Positions 36,048 to 46,209 are shown, numbered from the stretch's first letter. The stretch is 64,000 nucleotides of DNA from Bittarella massiliensis (ex Durand et al. 2017) (GCF_017566145.1 NZ_JABFCL010000012.1:19103-83102); one strand, 5' to 3'. Notes: generated by a model from the sequence alone, not told the origin. Numbers and translations are program-made.

Positions 36048-38090
36048 TCAGTTGAATCCGTTTTCGGAGATGGAGGAGAAGAGCCGCCCAACCGCCTGGC
36101 GCAGCAGGGGCCAGCGGCGGAGGGTGGCGTCCTCCTCCAGCAGCCGGCCGGCCACGGCCGAGGTCTCGGCCAGGGTGGTGCGGTCGGTGAGCAGGTCGGC
36201 GATCTTGAGCTGGGGCAGGCCGTGCTGCGCCGCCCCGAAAAAGTCGCCGGGGCCCCGCATCTCCAGGTCTAAGTTGGCCAGGGCAAAGCCGTCGGAACTC
36301 TCGCACATGGCCTGTAGCCGCTTGCGGGCCCCCTCCCCCCCGCTCTTGGACAGGAGGATGCAGTAGCTCTGGCAGTCCGAGCGCCCCACCCGGCCCCGCA
36401 GCTGGTGCAGGGCCGAGAGGCCGAACCGGTCGGCGTTGTGGATCATCATCAGGTTGGCGTTGGGCACGTCCACCCCCACCTCCACCACGGTGGTGGAGCA
36501 GAGGGCGTCCAGCTCCCCGGCCGAGAAGGCGGCCATCACCCCCTCCTTCTCCTTGGCCTTCATCTTCCCGTGCAGCAGGCCGATGCGGCGGTGGGGGAGG
36601 TAGGCGGCCATCTGGTCGCGCACCGCACTCACGCTCTCCAGCTCGCTCTCCCCCTCTTCGATGAGGGGGCAGACCACATAGACCTGGTGGCCGGCGGCGA
36701 TCTGTTTCTCGGCGAAGTTCAAAGCCCGCTGGTAGCGGCCGTAGCCCACGGCAAAGGTCTCGATCTCCCGTCGGCCGGCGGGCTTTTCGTCCAGCACCGA
36801 GATGTCCAGGTCGCCGTAGATGATCAGCGCCAGGGTGCGGGGGATGGGGGTGGCGCTCATCACCAGCACATGGGGGGCGCGGCCCTTGTCCCCCAGGGCC
36901 CCCCGCTGGTTGACCCCAAAGCGGTGCTGCTCGTCGGTGATGACCAATCCCAGCTGGGCAAAGGAGACCGCGTCCCCCAGCAGGGCGTGGGTGCCCACCA
37001 CCAAGTCGGTGCTGCCCTCTTGCAGTCCGGCCAGCACCGCCCGTTTCTCGGCGGCCTTCATCGACCCGGTGAGGAGGGCGACGGTCAGCCCCAGGGGGCG
37101 AAGCAGTCCCTCCAGGGTGCGGTGGTGCTGGGCGGCGAGGATTTCGGTGGGGGCCATCAGGGCGCTCTGCACCCCGGCCAGGGCGGCCCGGTAGACGGCG
37201 GCGGCGGCCACCACCGTTTTGCCCGACCCCACGTCCCCCTGCAGCAGCCGGTTCATGGGCACCGTCCCCGCCATGTCCCCCCCGATCTCGCCGATGCAGC
37301 GCAGCTGTGCCGCGGTGAGGGAGTAGGGGAGGGCCTGTAAAAAGGGCCCCAGGTCGGCGGCGGGAACCTGCAAGTCGGTGTGCTCCCGCCCCTTTTTTTT
37401 GAGGCTGCCCAACCCCAGTTGCAGCACCAGCAGCTCCTCGAAGATCAGCCGGCGGCGGGCGGTCTGGGCGGCCTGGGCCGTCTCGGGGCGGTGGATGTTC
37501 TTCACCGCATACCCTGCCCGGCAGAGGTGGTATGCGGCCTGTACCGGGGCGGGCAGGGGATCGGGAATCTCCTCTCCGTAGGCGGCGAGGGCATTTTCCA
37601 CCGCCGTGGCCACCGCTTTGGAGGTCAGTCCCTTGGTCAGGGGGTAGAGCGGTAGCAGGTCCCGCCGCTCCCCCTCGGGCAAAAAGAGGGGGGCGTTGAC
37701 CTCCCGCTGGGTCAGGGTGCCGCCGAATTTGCCGTAAAAGAGGTAGTCCTGTCCCTCCTTGAGGGACTCGTAGGGGAAGCGGTTTTGCCAAAAGACAACG
37801 GCGAAGTCCTGGGTGAAGTCGGTGGCCAGCAGCTTGTAGAGGGTCTTGCCCCCGCCCAGCCGGGCGGGGGGGAGCTTGCGCACCACCCGCCCCAGCACCG
37901 CGCAGGGGGCGTCAAAGGGCGCCTGGGAGAGGGGGAGGGGCTGCTGCAAGTCGATGTAGGCCCGGGGGTAAAACTGCAGCAGGGCGCCCACCGAGTCGAT
38001 GCCCAGCTTGGAAAACAGCTGGGCCCGCTTCGGCCCCACCCCTTTGACGTACTGTATGTCGATGGAAAACAGGTCCCGCTGTCCCGCCAC
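36048..38090 (-). CDS. recG: ATP-dependent DNA helicase RecG
   Basis: 680 residues, normal. N-terminal wedge domain (YVKGVGPKRAQLFSKLGI, VLGRVVRKLPPARLGGGK), helicase motif I (RLLQGDVGSGKTVVAAAAVY), DEQH-type motif II (LVITDEQHRFGVNQR), and motifs IV-VI (VEVGVDVPNANLMMIHNADRFGLSALHQLRGRVGRS, given here in part as RFGLSALHQLRGRVGRS). It remodels stalled replication forks. The GTG at 38088-38090 has AGGAGG 7 nt upstream. The frame downstream of fakA is a known Firmicute arrangement. Confidence 0.96.
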   Translation of the reverse strand: MAGQRDLFSIDIQYVKGVGPKRAQLFSKLGIDSVGALLQFYPRAYIDLQQPLPLSQAPFDAPCAVLGRVVRKLPPARLGGGKTLYKLLATDFTQDFAVVFWQNRFPYESLKEGQDYLFYGKFGGTLTQREVNAPLFLPEGERRDLLPLYPLTKGLTSKAVATAVENALAAYGEEIPDPLPAPVQAAYHLCRAGYAVKNIHRPETAQAAQTARRRLIFEELLVLQLGLGSLKKKGREHTDLQVPAADLGPFLQALPYSLTAAQLRCIGEIGGDMAGTVPMNRLLQGDVGSGKTVVAAAAVYRAALAGVQSALMAPTEILAAQHHRTLEGLLRPLGLTVALLTGSMKAAEKRAVLAGLQEGSTDLVVGTHALLGDAVSFAQLGLVITDEQHRFGVNQRGALGDKGRAPHVLVMSATPIPRTLALIIYGDLDISVLDEKPAGRREIETFAVGYGRYQRALNFAEKQIAAGHQVYVVCPLIEEGESELESVSAVRDQMAAYLPHRRIGLLHGKMKAKEKEGVMAAFSAGELDALCSTTVVEVGVDVPNANLMMIHNADRFGLSALHQLRGRVGRSDCQSYCILLSKSGGEGARKRLQAMCESSDGFALANLDLEMRGPGDFFGAAQHGLPQLKIADLLTDRTTLAETSAVAGRLLEEDATLRRWPLLRQAVGRLFSSISENGFN

Positions 38091-38191
38091 GGCGCTTCCT
38101 CCTCTCGCGGCAACAGAAAAAGGGCGGCAGGGGCGGCAGCCGGCTGCAACCGGCTGCGCCGCCACTGCCGCGCCAAGGGCCGAATCCCCGT

Positions 38192-39883
38192 CTATTCGGC
38201 CGAAATGATGTAGTAATAGACCGGCTGGCCGCCGTAGACCACCGCCATCTCCACCCCTTCGGGGAGACGGGCGCGCACGGCGTTTTCGATCTGTTCGCTC
38301 TCGGCGGTGGGGACGTCCTGTCCGGTGATGAGGGTGATGAAGGAGGTGTCTTTCTTGATGAGCTGGCGCACCAGCTTGACCACCGCCTTCTGCAGGTCGC
38401 TCTCGGTGAAGGAGAGCTTGCCCCCCAGCAGGGCCAGCATCTGCCCCTCTTTGATCTTGTGGCCGTCGTAGTCGGAGTTGCGGGCAGCGTAGGTGATCTG
38501 CCCGGTGCCCACGTGGTCGATGGCCTTGGTCATGTTCACCGAGTTCTCCCGCACCGAGGCGGAGGGGTCAAAGCTCAGCATGGCCGAGAGCCCCTGGGGG
38601 ATGGTGCGGGTCTGCAGCACCACCACCCGGCGGTCGGCCAGGGCCAGGGTCTGCTCGGCGGACATGATGATGTTTTTGTTGTTGGGCAGCACGAACACCG
38701 TCTTGGCCGGCACCGAGTGGATGGCCTTGAGGATATCCTCGGTGGAGGGGTTCATGGTCTGCCCTCCGCTGACCACCGCATTGACCCCCAGGTCCAAAAA
38801 GAGGGTCTTGATGCCACTGCCGGCGGCCACCGCCACAAAGCCGTACTCGCAGTCTGGGTCCACCGGCTGGTAGTCAAAGCGCTCCTCGTCCTCGTCGGAC
38901 GCAAAGGTGGGGGGGACCTCCTCCTCGGGGTTGGCCCCCTCGGCCAGCCGGGCCTTGTACTGCTCGAGCATGTTCTCGATCTTCAGGTTGGTCAGGTAGC
39001 CCCACTTGACCGCCTCGCTCAAAGCGGCGCCCGGGTCCCCGGTGTGCACGTGTACCTTGATGATGTCCTCGTCGTCCACAAAGACCACGCTGTTGCCCAT
39101 GGCCTCCAAAAAGGCGCGCAGCTTCAAGGGGTCCTGCCGGTCCTCGCCCCGGTTGATGATGAACTCGGTGCAGTAGAGCTCGGTCATGGACATGTCAAAC
39201 TCGCCGGCCACCTCTTTGGCGCCGGCGGCCTTCTTGGCCTTTTCGGCGGGGCGGGTCTCCCCCTCCACCACCGGGCCGCCCTGCAGCACCTGCAGCATCC
39301 CCTGAAAGATGACCAGCAGTCCGCGGCCGCCGGCGTCCACCACCCCGGCCTTTTTCAGCACCGGCAGCAGTTCGGGGGTCTGGGCAAGGGTCTCTTCGGC
39401 CACCTGGCAGACCAGCGCCCACAGGTCGGCGGCGCTTTCGGCTTGGGGGGCGTACTCCACCGCCCGCTCGGCCGACACCCGGGCCACCGTGAGGATGGTG
39501 CCCTCGGTGGGCTTCATCACCGCTTTGTAGGCCCCGGCCACCCCCTCTTGCAGGGCGCGGGCCAGGTCGGCGGGGGAGGCGGTCTCAAGCCCCTTGAGCC
39601 CCTTGGAGAAACCGCGGAAGATCAGGGACAGAATGACCCCCGAGTTGCCCCGCGCCCCCCGCAGCAGGGCCGAGGCGGCGGTCTTGGCGGCCACGGCCAC
39701 GGTGCAGCTGTCCGGCAGCACGGCCAGTTCTTTGGCCCCGTTGCCGATGGTCATGGACATGTTGGTGCCGGTGTCCCCGTCGGGCACCGGGAAGACGTTT
39801 AACTCATCCACCGCCAGCCGCTGGTTTTGAATGTTGTTGGCGCCGGAGATGATGCTGTCGCGCAGCAGTTGTCCTGTTATCAT
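38192..39883 (-). CDS. fakA: Fatty acid kinase catalytic subunit (DAK2/YloV family)
   Basis: 563 residues. The N-terminal DhaL-like ATP domain carries NVFPVPDGDTGTNMSMTI, and RGARGNSGVILSLIFRG is the second conserved loop. The middle part (CTEFIINRGEDRQDPLKLRA) and C-terminal domain (KTVFVLPNNKNIIMSAEQ) match FakA/YloV. With a FakB lipid-binding partner it phosphorylates exogenous fatty acids. No fakB is in this window. It lies 15 nt after asp23, the usual order. Confidence 0.92.
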   Translation of the reverse strand: MITGQLLRDSIISGANNIQNQRLAVDELNVFPVPDGDTGTNMSMTIGNGAKELAVLPDSCTVAVAAKTAASALLRGARGNSGVILSLIFRGFSKGLKGLETASPADLARALQEGVAGAYKAVMKPTEGTILTVARVSAERAVEYAPQAESAADLWALVCQVAEETLAQTPELLPVLKKAGVVDAGGRGLLVIFQGMLQVLQGGPVVEGETRPAEKAKKAAGAKEVAGEFDMSMTELYCTEFIINRGEDRQDPLKLRAFLEAMGNSVVFVDDEDIIKVHVHTGDPGAALSEAVKWGYLTNLKIENMLEQYKARLAEGANPEEEVPPTFASDEDEERFDYQPVDPDCEYGFVAVAAGSGIKTLFLDLGVNAVVSGGQTMNPSTEDILKAIHSVPAKTVFVLPNNKNIIMSAEQTLALADRRVVVLQTRTIPQGLSAMLSFDPSASVRENSVNMTKAIDHVGTGQITYAARNSDYDGHKIKEGQMLALLGGKLSFTESDLQKAVVKLVRQLIKKDTSFITLITGQDVPTAESEQIENAVRARLPEGVEMAVVYGGQPVYYYIISAE

Positions 39884-39897
39884 CCAAATACTCCCCT

Positions 39898-40251
39898 TTA
39901 TTCAGCCGCCATGTCGTCAACAAAGACGTTGATCTTTGCCACCTGCAGGCCCACGGCCTGGGAGACGGCGTACCGGACTTTGTTCATGATGCTCTTCACA
40001 ATGGCGGAAACGTTGATTCCATAGAGGACCTTGATGTGAATGTCCACGACCAGCTTGTCGCCGATCGCCTTGATCTTGACCCCCTGCGCGGGAGTGGAGC
40101 GGCCGGACACCCGGCGCAACATCCCCTGCACCGGGGTCGAGGCGGAGATCCCCACCACGCCGTAGCAGCTGGAGACCACGTTGCCGATGAGACCGGCAAA
40201 GTATTCGGTGGTGATCGTTGTCGTGCCCAGGTGGTTTTCTAATTTCAACAA
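39898..40251 (-). CDS. Asp23/Gls24 family envelope stress protein (YloU-like)
   Basis: 117 residues with the DUF322 fold: TTTITTEYFAGLIGNVVSSC, VKIKAIGDKLVVDIHIKVLY and GLQVAKINVFVDDM. Start is a TTG at 40249-40251 with GGGAG about 9 nt upstream; no nearby ATG exists. The yloU-fakA pair is conserved across Firmicutes. Asp23-like proteins gather at the membrane and sense envelope stress. Confidence 0.9.
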   Translation of the reverse strand: MLKLENHLGTTTITTEYFAGLIGNVVSSCYGVVGISASTPVQGMLRRVSGRSTPAQGVKIKAIGDKLVVDIHIKVLYGINVSAIVKSIMNKVRYAVSQAVGLQVAKINVFVDDMAAE

Positions 40252-40492
40252 ACCAAGTCACTCCCTTTTCCATTTGTCTGGCGGCGCGGGGAACGCGGTC
40301 CCTGCGCCTGCCTGAAAGCAATCAAAACAGGCACCCCTCGCCCAGGCCCCATCGGGGCCGGGGAGAAATGCGGAAAAATGGTACCTCTATTATAGAGAAT
40401 AAACGCCGTTTTGTAAACCGGGGGGCGGTCGGGGCTTTCGCCCCCCTTTCAGTTTATGCCAAAATGGCACCCCTTATCGCCCGGAACGGCAC

Positions 40493-40525
40493 AAAAACAG
40501 CCAGCGCCCGCGGGCGGCGCTGGCT
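40493..40525 (-). terminator. Terminator after spoVS
   Basis: Minus-strand AGCCAGCGCC and GGCGCTGGCT stem followed by TGTTTTTGT. From here to the asp23 start (40252-40492) I see no gene. Confidence 0.8.
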
Positions 40526-40568
40526 GACAGCGGGGCGGCAGACCACCCCGAGCGACCTGGAGTCCCTC

Positions 40569-40829
40569 CTAGCGGGGCTCTACAATGAGCTTGATGCCGG
40601 TCTTTTCTTCCCCGTCAATGGCGATGGTGGTAAAGGCGGGAATGCAGATCAGGTTGATCCCCGACGGCGCCATATAGCCCCGGGCAACAGCCACCGCCTT
40701 GAGGGCCTGATTGATCGCGCCGGCACCCACCGCCTGGAGTTCAGCTGCGCCGCTTTCTTTGACCACTGCTGCGATTGCACCCGCCACAGAGTTGGGCGCG
40801 GACTTGGACGACACCTTTAACACTTCCAT
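40569..40829 (-). CDS. spoVS: Stage V sporulation protein S
   Basis: 86 residues, nearly identical in pattern to SpoVS: MEVLKVSSKSAPNSVAGAIA, EAAVVKESG-like stretch, AVGAGAINQALKAVAVARGY and GINLICIPAFTTIAIDGEEK. Small Alba-related protein needed at a late sporulation stage in Bacillus. AAGGAGGG lies before the ATG. Marks the host as a spore former or its close relative. Confidence 0.96.
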   Translation of the reverse strand: MEVLKVSSKSAPNSVAGAIAAVVKESGAAELQAVGAGAINQALKAVAVARGYMAPSGINLICIPAFTTIAIDGEEKTGIKLIVEPR

Positions 40830-40918
40830 GTAACACCCTCCTTACAAGGTGAACTCCTGATAAGGAGAGTTTAACACATTGACTATATTTTTACAATAGC
40901 AAAGGAAATATACGGTTG

Positions 40919-41674
40919 TTATACACAAAAAGAGACGATATTTTTCGCTCTTTTGCCCTCTAGCTCCAGGGCCACCCCGCAGAGGGTGCAGGGGCCGGAG
41001 GCGATCTCGAACCGGTTTGGCAGGTGGGTGAGAAATCGCTCCAGAATGATCTCCTTTTTCACCCCCAGCACCGAGTCGACGGGCCCGGTCATCCCCGCGT
41101 CGGTGATGTAGGCGGTGCCGCCGGGCAGAATTTGGGCGTCGGCGGTCTGTACGTGGGTGTGGGTGCCCAGCACGGCGGCCACCCGCCCGTCCAGGTAAAA
41201 CCCCATGGCCCGCTTTTCGCTGGTGGCCTCGGCGTGAAAGTCCACCACCACCGTCTCGCAGGGCGGGTTTTTGAGAAACTCGTCCATCGTCTCAAAGGGG
41301 CTGGGGAGGCCGTCCATAAAGACCGTCCCCATCAGGGAGACCACGCAGACCTGCCCGCGAATGCTGTCAAAGAGGTACCACCCGCAGCCCGGCGCCCGGG
41401 TGTAGTTGAGGGGGCGCACCACGTGGGGCATCTCCTCGAGGAGGGAGAGGGCCTCCCTCTTTTTAAAGAGGTGGTTGCCGGTGGTGATCACGTCGACCCC
41501 GGCCTGCAAGAGCATCTGGGCGCTGTCGTAGCCAAGGCCGTTTCCCTCGGCCGAGTTTTCCCCATTGCAGATACACAGCTGCGCCCCGTACTGCCGCCGC
41601 AATGCGGGCAGTACCCGTTGCAGGTGGCGGCAGCCCGCCGGCCCCACCACGTCCCCGATGAAGAGGATGTTCAC
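40919..41674 (-). CDS. ymdB: YmdB-like metallophosphodiesterase
   Basis: 251 residues. NILFIGDVVGPAGCRHLQRV, ICNGENSAEGNGLG, DVITTGNHLFKKRE, VVDFHAEATSEKRAMG and the end GTHTHVQTADAQILPGGTAY-IT-like region (VLGTHTHVQTADAQI) give all the metal ligands of the YmdB family (2',3'-cyclic nucleotide phosphodiesterase). The GTG at 41674 has GAGGAG upstream. The rny-ymdB order is conserved in Firmicutes. Confidence 0.93.
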   Translation of the reverse strand: MNILFIGDVVGPAGCRHLQRVLPALRRQYGAQLCICNGENSAEGNGLGYDSAQMLLQAGVDVITTGNHLFKKREALSLLEEMPHVVRPLNYTRAPGCGWYLFDSIRGQVCVVSLMGTVFMDGLPSPFETMDEFLKNPPCETVVVDFHAEATSEKRAMGFYLDGRVAAVLGTHTHVQTADAQILPGGTAYITDAGMTGPVDSVLGVKKEIILERFLTHLPNRFEIASGPCTLCGVALELEGKRAKNIVSFCV

Positions 41675-41767
41675 TTCTCCTCGCTCCCTTCCCAAGGGCC
41701 GCCCGCGCCATCGTCTGGCCGGGCGGCAGATCCTGTCTGGTATTATAGCACAAAAGCGGCGAAGAAA

Positions 41768-41803
41768 GCGCCCCGCCGCCGGGATTCCTCCGGCGCGGGG
41801 CGC
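41768..41803 (-). terminator. Terminator between rny and ymdB
   Basis: Minus strand: GCGCCCCGCGCCGG, AGGAAT loop and CCGGCGGCGGGGCGC, then TTTCTTC. One mismatch; the T-run is broken by a C. Confidence 0.6.
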
Positions 41804-41829
41804 TCTGTGTACAAAAAGTGGGCGCGGTC

Positions 41830-43386
41830 TTACTTGGCGAAGTCGATGGCTCGGCTCTCGCGGATGATGTGCACCTTGATCTGGCCGGGGTAGTCCAGGT
41901 CGGACTCGATCTTCTTGACGATGTCGTGGGCCAGAACGGTCATCTCGTCGTCCTTGACGACCTCCGGCTTGACCATGATCCGCACTTCGCGGCCGGCCTG
42001 GATGGCAAAGGACTTCTCGACCCCGTCGAAGGAGTTGGTCAGCTCCTCCAGCCGCTGCAGCCGCTTGATGTAGTTTTCCACGTTCTCCCGGCGGGCGCCC
42101 GGGCGGGCGGCGCTGATGGCGTCGGCCGCCTTGACGATGCAGGCGAGAACGGTCTGGGCCTCCACGTCGCCGTGGTGGGCCTCGATGGCGTGGATGATCT
42201 GGGGATTTTCCCGGTAGCGCTTGGCCACGTCCACCCCGATCTTGATGTGGGAGCCCTCGACCTCGTGGTCCAGGGCCTTGCCGATGTCGTGCAGCAGCCC
42301 GGCCCGCTTGGCCATGTCCACGTCCACCCCCAGTTCGCCGGCCAGAAGGCCCGAGAGCTGGGCGACCTCCATCGAGTGGTTGAGGACGTTTTGGCCGTAG
42401 CTGGTGCGGTAGCGCAGCCGGCCCAGCAGCTTGACCAGTTCGGGGTTGATGCCGTGAATGCCCAGTTCCATCACGGCGCGGTGCCCCTCCTGCTTGATGG
42501 TGTTCTCCACCTCGTTTTTGGCCTTGTTCACCATCTCCTCAATGCGGGAGGGGTGGATCCGCCCGTCCTGAATCAGCCGCTCCAGGGCCACCCGCGCCAC
42601 CTCCCGGCGCACCGGGTCAAAACTGGAGAGGGTGATGGCCTCGGGGGTGTCGTCGATGATCAGGTCGACCCCGGTCAGGGTCTCCAGCGCGCGGATGTTG
42701 CGGCCCTCGCGGCCGATGATTCGCCCCTTCATCTCGTCGTTGGGCAGGGGCACCACCGAGACGGTGGCCTCCGAGGCGTGGTCGGCGGCGCAGCGGGCGA
42801 TGGAGAGGCCCAGCAGGTTGCGGGTCATCTCGTCTTGCTCCTCTTTCAGGTGGGCCTCGTAGGCGCTGATTTTCAGGGCCTTCTCGTGGGTCAGTTCCTC
42901 GTCCAGCTTTTCCAGCAGCTGGGCCTTAGCCTGTTCGGCGGTCAGGCCGGAAATCTTCTCCAGCGTCTCAAACTGGCTGGCCTTGATGGCCTCGGCCTCG
43001 GCCAGGCGGTCCTCGGCGTCCTTGAGCTTCTTTTCCAGCCGGTCGTTCTTCTGTTCCACCCCGGCAATTTTTTTGTCCAGGGACTCCTCTTTTTGAATGA
43101 CTCTCTTTTCCTGGCGGGAGATGTCCGCCCGGCGGTCTTTCAACTCCCGGTCGGTTTCGGTCTTCAGTTTGAGGATTTCGTCTTTGGCTTCCAGCAGGCT
43201 CTCTTTCTTGCGGGCCTGCGCCTCTTTCACGGCGTCATTTACAATTCTGGTCGCCTCGGTCTCGGCTGCGCCGATCTTGGACTCGGCCACTTTCTTGCGG
43301 TAGGCAAAGCCGCCGGCAAAGGCGGCGACTGCCAAAATCACCGCGGAAACGGCGATGATTGCAATGGTTACAGGCGTAAATGGCAT
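41830..43386 (-). CDS. rny: Ribonuclease Y
   Basis: 518 residues. An N-terminal membrane helix ([23 protein letters not shown]) is followed by a long charged coiled coil (~30-200), a KH domain ([24 protein letters not shown]) and an HD domain ([19 protein letters not shown]). The main membrane-tethered endonuclease of mRNA decay in Firmicutes. The start follows GGAGGGATTTTCTCC. It has its own TTGACA/TAAAAT promoter. Confidence 0.97.
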   Translation of the reverse strand: MPFTPVTIAIIAVSAVILAVAAFAGGFAYRKKVAESKIGAAETEATRIVNDAVKEAQARKKESLLEAKDEILKLKTETDRELKDRRADISRQEKRVIQKEESLDKKIAGVEQKNDRLEKKLKDAEDRLAEAEAIKASQFETLEKISGLTAEQAKAQLLEKLDEELTHEKALKISAYEAHLKEEQDEMTRNLLGLSIARCAADHASEATVSVVPLPNDEMKGRIIGREGRNIRALETLTGVDLIIDDTPEAITLSSFDPVRREVARVALERLIQDGRIHPSRIEEMVNKAKNEVENTIKQEGHRAVMELGIHGINPELVKLLGRLRYRTSYGQNVLNHSMEVAQLSGLLAGELGVDVDMAKRAGLLHDIGKALDHEVEGSHIKIGVDVAKRYRENPQIIHAIEAHHGDVEAQTVLACIVKAADAISAARPGARRENVENYIKRLQRLEELTNSFDGVEKSFAIQAGREVRIMVKPEVVKDDEMTVLAHDIVKKIESDLDYPGQIKVHIIRESRAIDFAK

Positions 43387-43469
43387 GGAGAAAATCCCTC
43401 CTTTTTTTTGAATTTTTTGCTTTTCAGCATGTATTTTTTAGCAGTTAGAACAAAAAGGACACTGTTCTT

Positions 43470-43498
43470 ATTTTATATTAGGAACAAGTTGCTGTCAA
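43470..43498 (-). promoter_or_regulatory. rny promoter
   Basis: Minus-strand TTGACA (43493-43498), 17-nt spacer, TAAAAT (43470-43475). Confidence 0.75.
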
Positions 43499-43589
43499 GG
43501 CGCAAAGACGGGTCCAGAGGGCGGGGCTTCCCCCCAATAGGCGTGCTCTTTTTCGCCAAAAAGCGGCTTGGCAGGCGGACAGATGGCGA

Positions 43590-43618
43590 TTGACAGGGGG
43601 AAAAAGCTGTGCTAGTAT
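43590..43618 (+). promoter_or_regulatory. thrS promoter
   Basis: TTGACA (43590-43595), 17-nt spacer, TAGTAT (43613-43618); the start is predicted near 43625, at the T-box leader. Confidence 0.8.
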
Positions 43619-43624
43619 GAAAAC

Positions 43625-43871
43625 AGAAAAGCGTAGATGAGGACATGCGCGCCCGTCTCCCCCCAAAAGAGAGCGCCGCCGCCGGCTGAAAGCGGCGCGG
43701 GGTGGGGGCGGGGCCGCGTACCACCTCGGAGTGCAGCCAATTCCTGCCGGTTCAGGGCCGTTACCCCCTGGCACGAGTGGCGCCCCTTGCCGGGCGCAAT
43801 TTGGGTGGAACCGTGGAGTTTGCAAAAGTGTGACTTCACCCCTTGGAAGATGCGAGGGGTGAAGTTTTTTT
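43625..43871 (+). ncRNA. T-box leader controlling thrS
   Basis: The T-box core GGGTGGAACCGTGG lies at about 43803-43816. Its variable base is A, which pairs with a U discriminator base as expected for tRNA-Thr. It is followed by an intrinsic terminator: ACTTCACCCCT (43833-43843), its complement (43855-43865) and seven T residues. The upstream stem I region (43625-43760) is GC-rich and folds strongly; I could not place the specifier codon with certainty. Uncharged tRNA-Thr should favour the antiterminator. Confidence 0.9.
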
Positions 43872-44003
43872 ATTGCGCCGCGGCCGGCAGGCCGGGCGCA
43901 GGGTGCGGCCTTCCCGCCGCCAGCCCCTCTGGGCCCCGCCGCGCAGACGCGGCAACTTGTGCACATAGCGCCCCTTCGGGCGCACCGTGAGGAGGAGACA
44001 ACA

Positions 44004-45911
44004 ATGATCGATGTCAAACTGAAAGACGGCTCGTCTTTGCAGGTGGAGCAGGGCTCCACCGTGGCGGAGGTGGCCAAGCAGATTTCCATGGGCCTTTTCC
44101 GCAACGCGGTGGGCGGCCTGGTGGACGGCGAGGTGGCCGACCTGCGCCAGCCGCTGGAAAAGGACTGCTCCCTGGAGATTTTGACCTTTGAGGACGCGGC
44201 GGGCAAGCGGGTTTTCTGGCACACTGCCTCCCACGTTCTGGCCCAGGCGGTGCAGCACCTCTTCCCCGGGGTGAAATTCGCCATCGGCCCGGCCATCGAC
44301 GGCGGCTTCTACTACGATTTCGACGTGGAGAAGCCCTTCACCACCGAGGACCTGGAGAAGATCGAGGCCGAGATGAAAAAAATCGCCAAAGAGGCCCTGC
44401 CCCTGGAGCGATTCGAGCTGGACCCCGGTGAGGCCAAGGAGCTGATGGCCGATCAGCCCTATAAACTGGAGTTGATCGAGGAGCACGCCGGCAAGGGGGA
44501 GAAAATTTCCTTCTTTAAACAGGGGGACTTCACCGACCTCTGCGCCGGCCCCCACCTGATGGACACCTCCAAGGTCAAGGCCGTCAAGCTCACCAGCGCC
44601 ACCGGTGCCTACTGGCGGGGCGATTCGGAGAAGGCCATGCTCTGCCGCATCTACGGCACCGCCTTCCCCAAGGCCAGTTTGCTGGAAGAGCACCTGGCGC
44701 TGCTGGAAGAGGCCAAAAAGCGGGATCACCGCAAGCTGGGCAAGGAGCTGGAGCTCTTCACCCTGCTGGACGAGGGACCGGGCTTCCCCTTCTTCCTGCC
44801 CAAGGGAATGGTGCTCAAAAACACCCTCATCGACTACTGGCGGGAGATTCACCACAAGGCCGGCTACCAGGAGATCAGCACCCCCGTCATCCTCAGCCGC
44901 ACCCTGTGGGAGCGCAGCGGCCACTGGGGCCACTACAAGGACAACATGTACACCACCGTCATCGACGAGCAGGACTTCGCCATCAAGCCGATGAACTGCC
45001 CCGGCGGGATGCTGGTCTACAAGACCCAGCCCCATTCCTACCGCGACCTGCCCATGCGGGTGGGCGAGTTGGGACTGGTGCACCGGCACGAGCTCTCCGG
45101 CGCCCTCCACGGGCTGATGCGGGTGCGCTGCTTCACCCAGGACGACGCCCACATCTTCATGACCTCCGAGCAGATCAAGGACGAGATCAAAGGGGTCATC
45201 CGCCTCATCGACGAGGTGTACAGCCTCTTCGGCTTCCCCTATAAAATCGAGCTCTCCACCATGCCCGAGGACCACATGGGCAGCGACGAGGACTGGGAGC
45301 GCGCCACCAACGGCCTGAAGGAAGCCATGGAGGAGCTGGGCCGGGAGTACACCATCAACGAGGGCGACGGCGCCTTCTACGGGCCCAAGCTGGACTTCCA
45401 CCTGGTGGACGCCATCGGCCGCACCTGGCAGTGCGGAACCATCCAGCTGGACATGCAGATGCCCGAGCGCTTTGAGTTGGAGTACACCGGCGAGGACGGC
45501 CAGAAACACCGCCCTGTGATGATCCACCGGGTGGTCTTTGGCAGCATCGAGCGGTTCATCGGCATCCTCATCGAGCACTTTGCCGGCGCCTTCCCCACCT
45601 GGCTGGCCCCGGTGCAGGTGAAGATCGTCCCCATCAGCGAGAAGTTCCACGACTACGCCCAGCAGCTGCAGCAGCAGCTGGACAGCCAGGGCATCCGGGT
45701 TGAGGGGGACTACCGCGCCGAGAAGATGGGCTACAAAATCCGCGAGGCCCAGCTGCAGAAGATCCCCTACATGCTGGTGGTGGGGGAGAAGGAGCAGTCC
45801 GAGGGCAACGTCTCGGTCCGCTCCCGCAGCGAGGGCGACCTGGGCGCCATGTCGGTGGAGGTCTTCATCGACATGGTGGGGGCGAAGATCGCTTCCAAAG
45901 AGCGGGACTAA
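44004..45911 (+). CDS. thrS: Threonyl-tRNA synthetase
   Basis: 635 residues, full length. TGS domain (MIDVKLKDGSSLQVEQGSTV), editing domain with HTASHVLAQAVQHLFPGVKF and DFTDLCAGPHLMDT, class II core (GFPFFLPKGMVLKNTLIDYW, MNCPGGMLVYK, RVRCFTQDDAHIF, MIHRVVFGSIERFIGILIEH) and an anticodon domain. The ATG at 44004 has GGAGGAG upstream. Controlled by the T-box leader. Confidence 0.97.
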   Translation: MIDVKLKDGSSLQVEQGSTVAEVAKQISMGLFRNAVGGLVDGEVADLRQPLEKDCSLEILTFEDAAGKRVFWHTASHVLAQAVQHLFPGVKFAIGPAIDGGFYYDFDVEKPFTTEDLEKIEAEMKKIAKEALPLERFELDPGEAKELMADQPYKLELIEEHAGKGEKISFFKQGDFTDLCAGPHLMDTSKVKAVKLTSATGAYWRGDSEKAMLCRIYGTAFPKASLLEEHLALLEEAKKRDHRKLGKELELFTLLDEGPGFPFFLPKGMVLKNTLIDYWREIHHKAGYQEISTPVILSRTLWERSGHWGHYKDNMYTTVIDEQDFAIKPMNCPGGMLVYKTQPHSYRDLPMRVGELGLVHRHELSGALHGLMRVRCFTQDDAHIFMTSEQIKDEIKGVIRLIDEVYSLFGFPYKIELSTMPEDHMGSDEDWERATNGLKEAMEELGREYTINEGDGAFYGPKLDFHLVDAIGRTWQCGTIQLDMQMPERFELEYTGEDGQKHRPVMIHRVVFGSIERFIGILIEHFAGAFPTWLAPVQVKIVPISEKFHDYAQQLQQQLDSQGIRVEGDYRAEKMGYKIREAQLQKIPYMLVVGEKEQSEGNVSVRSRSEGDLGAMSVEVFIDMVGAKIASKERD

Positions 45912-45941
45912 CCGTTTTTTCCATATGAATGCGCCTGTACG

Positions 45942-45990
45942 GCAAAAAGAGAGGGGCGGCCATTGTGGCCGCCCCTCTCTTTTTGCGCCC
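45942..45990. terminator. Bidirectional terminator after thrS
   Basis: A 21-bp perfect stem (GCAAAAAGAGAGGGGCGGCC plus A and complement) with a TTG loop. The 160 bp from here to the tRNA promoter shows no gene. Confidence 0.92.
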
Positions 45991-46145
45991 CGGCGGCTGT
46001 GATATGCGGCATATTCTTTGCGCGGCCGGGCAGAATAGGGGGGAGCGTGGCTGCCGAAAAGAGGGGCGTCTTCATAAGGGAGTGCAAAGGGCTGGCAGGA
46101 CGTTGGACCCGCCCTGCAGATTTCCGGAAATTTGGCAAAAAAGGG

Positions 46146-46174
46146 TTGACTTTGCAGGGGGCAGGTGCTATTAT
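46146..46174 (+). promoter_or_regulatory. tRNA-Lys promoter
   Basis: TTGACT (46146-46151), 17-nt spacer, TATTAT (46169-46174), 36 nt before the tRNA. Confidence 0.75.
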
Positions 46175-46209
46175 AAATAAGCGCTTTACGGGCGCATTTT
46201 TCAGAATAT

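Noticed and set aside
36028..37791. 587-codon minus-strand frame inside recG
   Set aside because: Alternative frame of recG with Arg/Gly/Pro-rich, motif-free translation.
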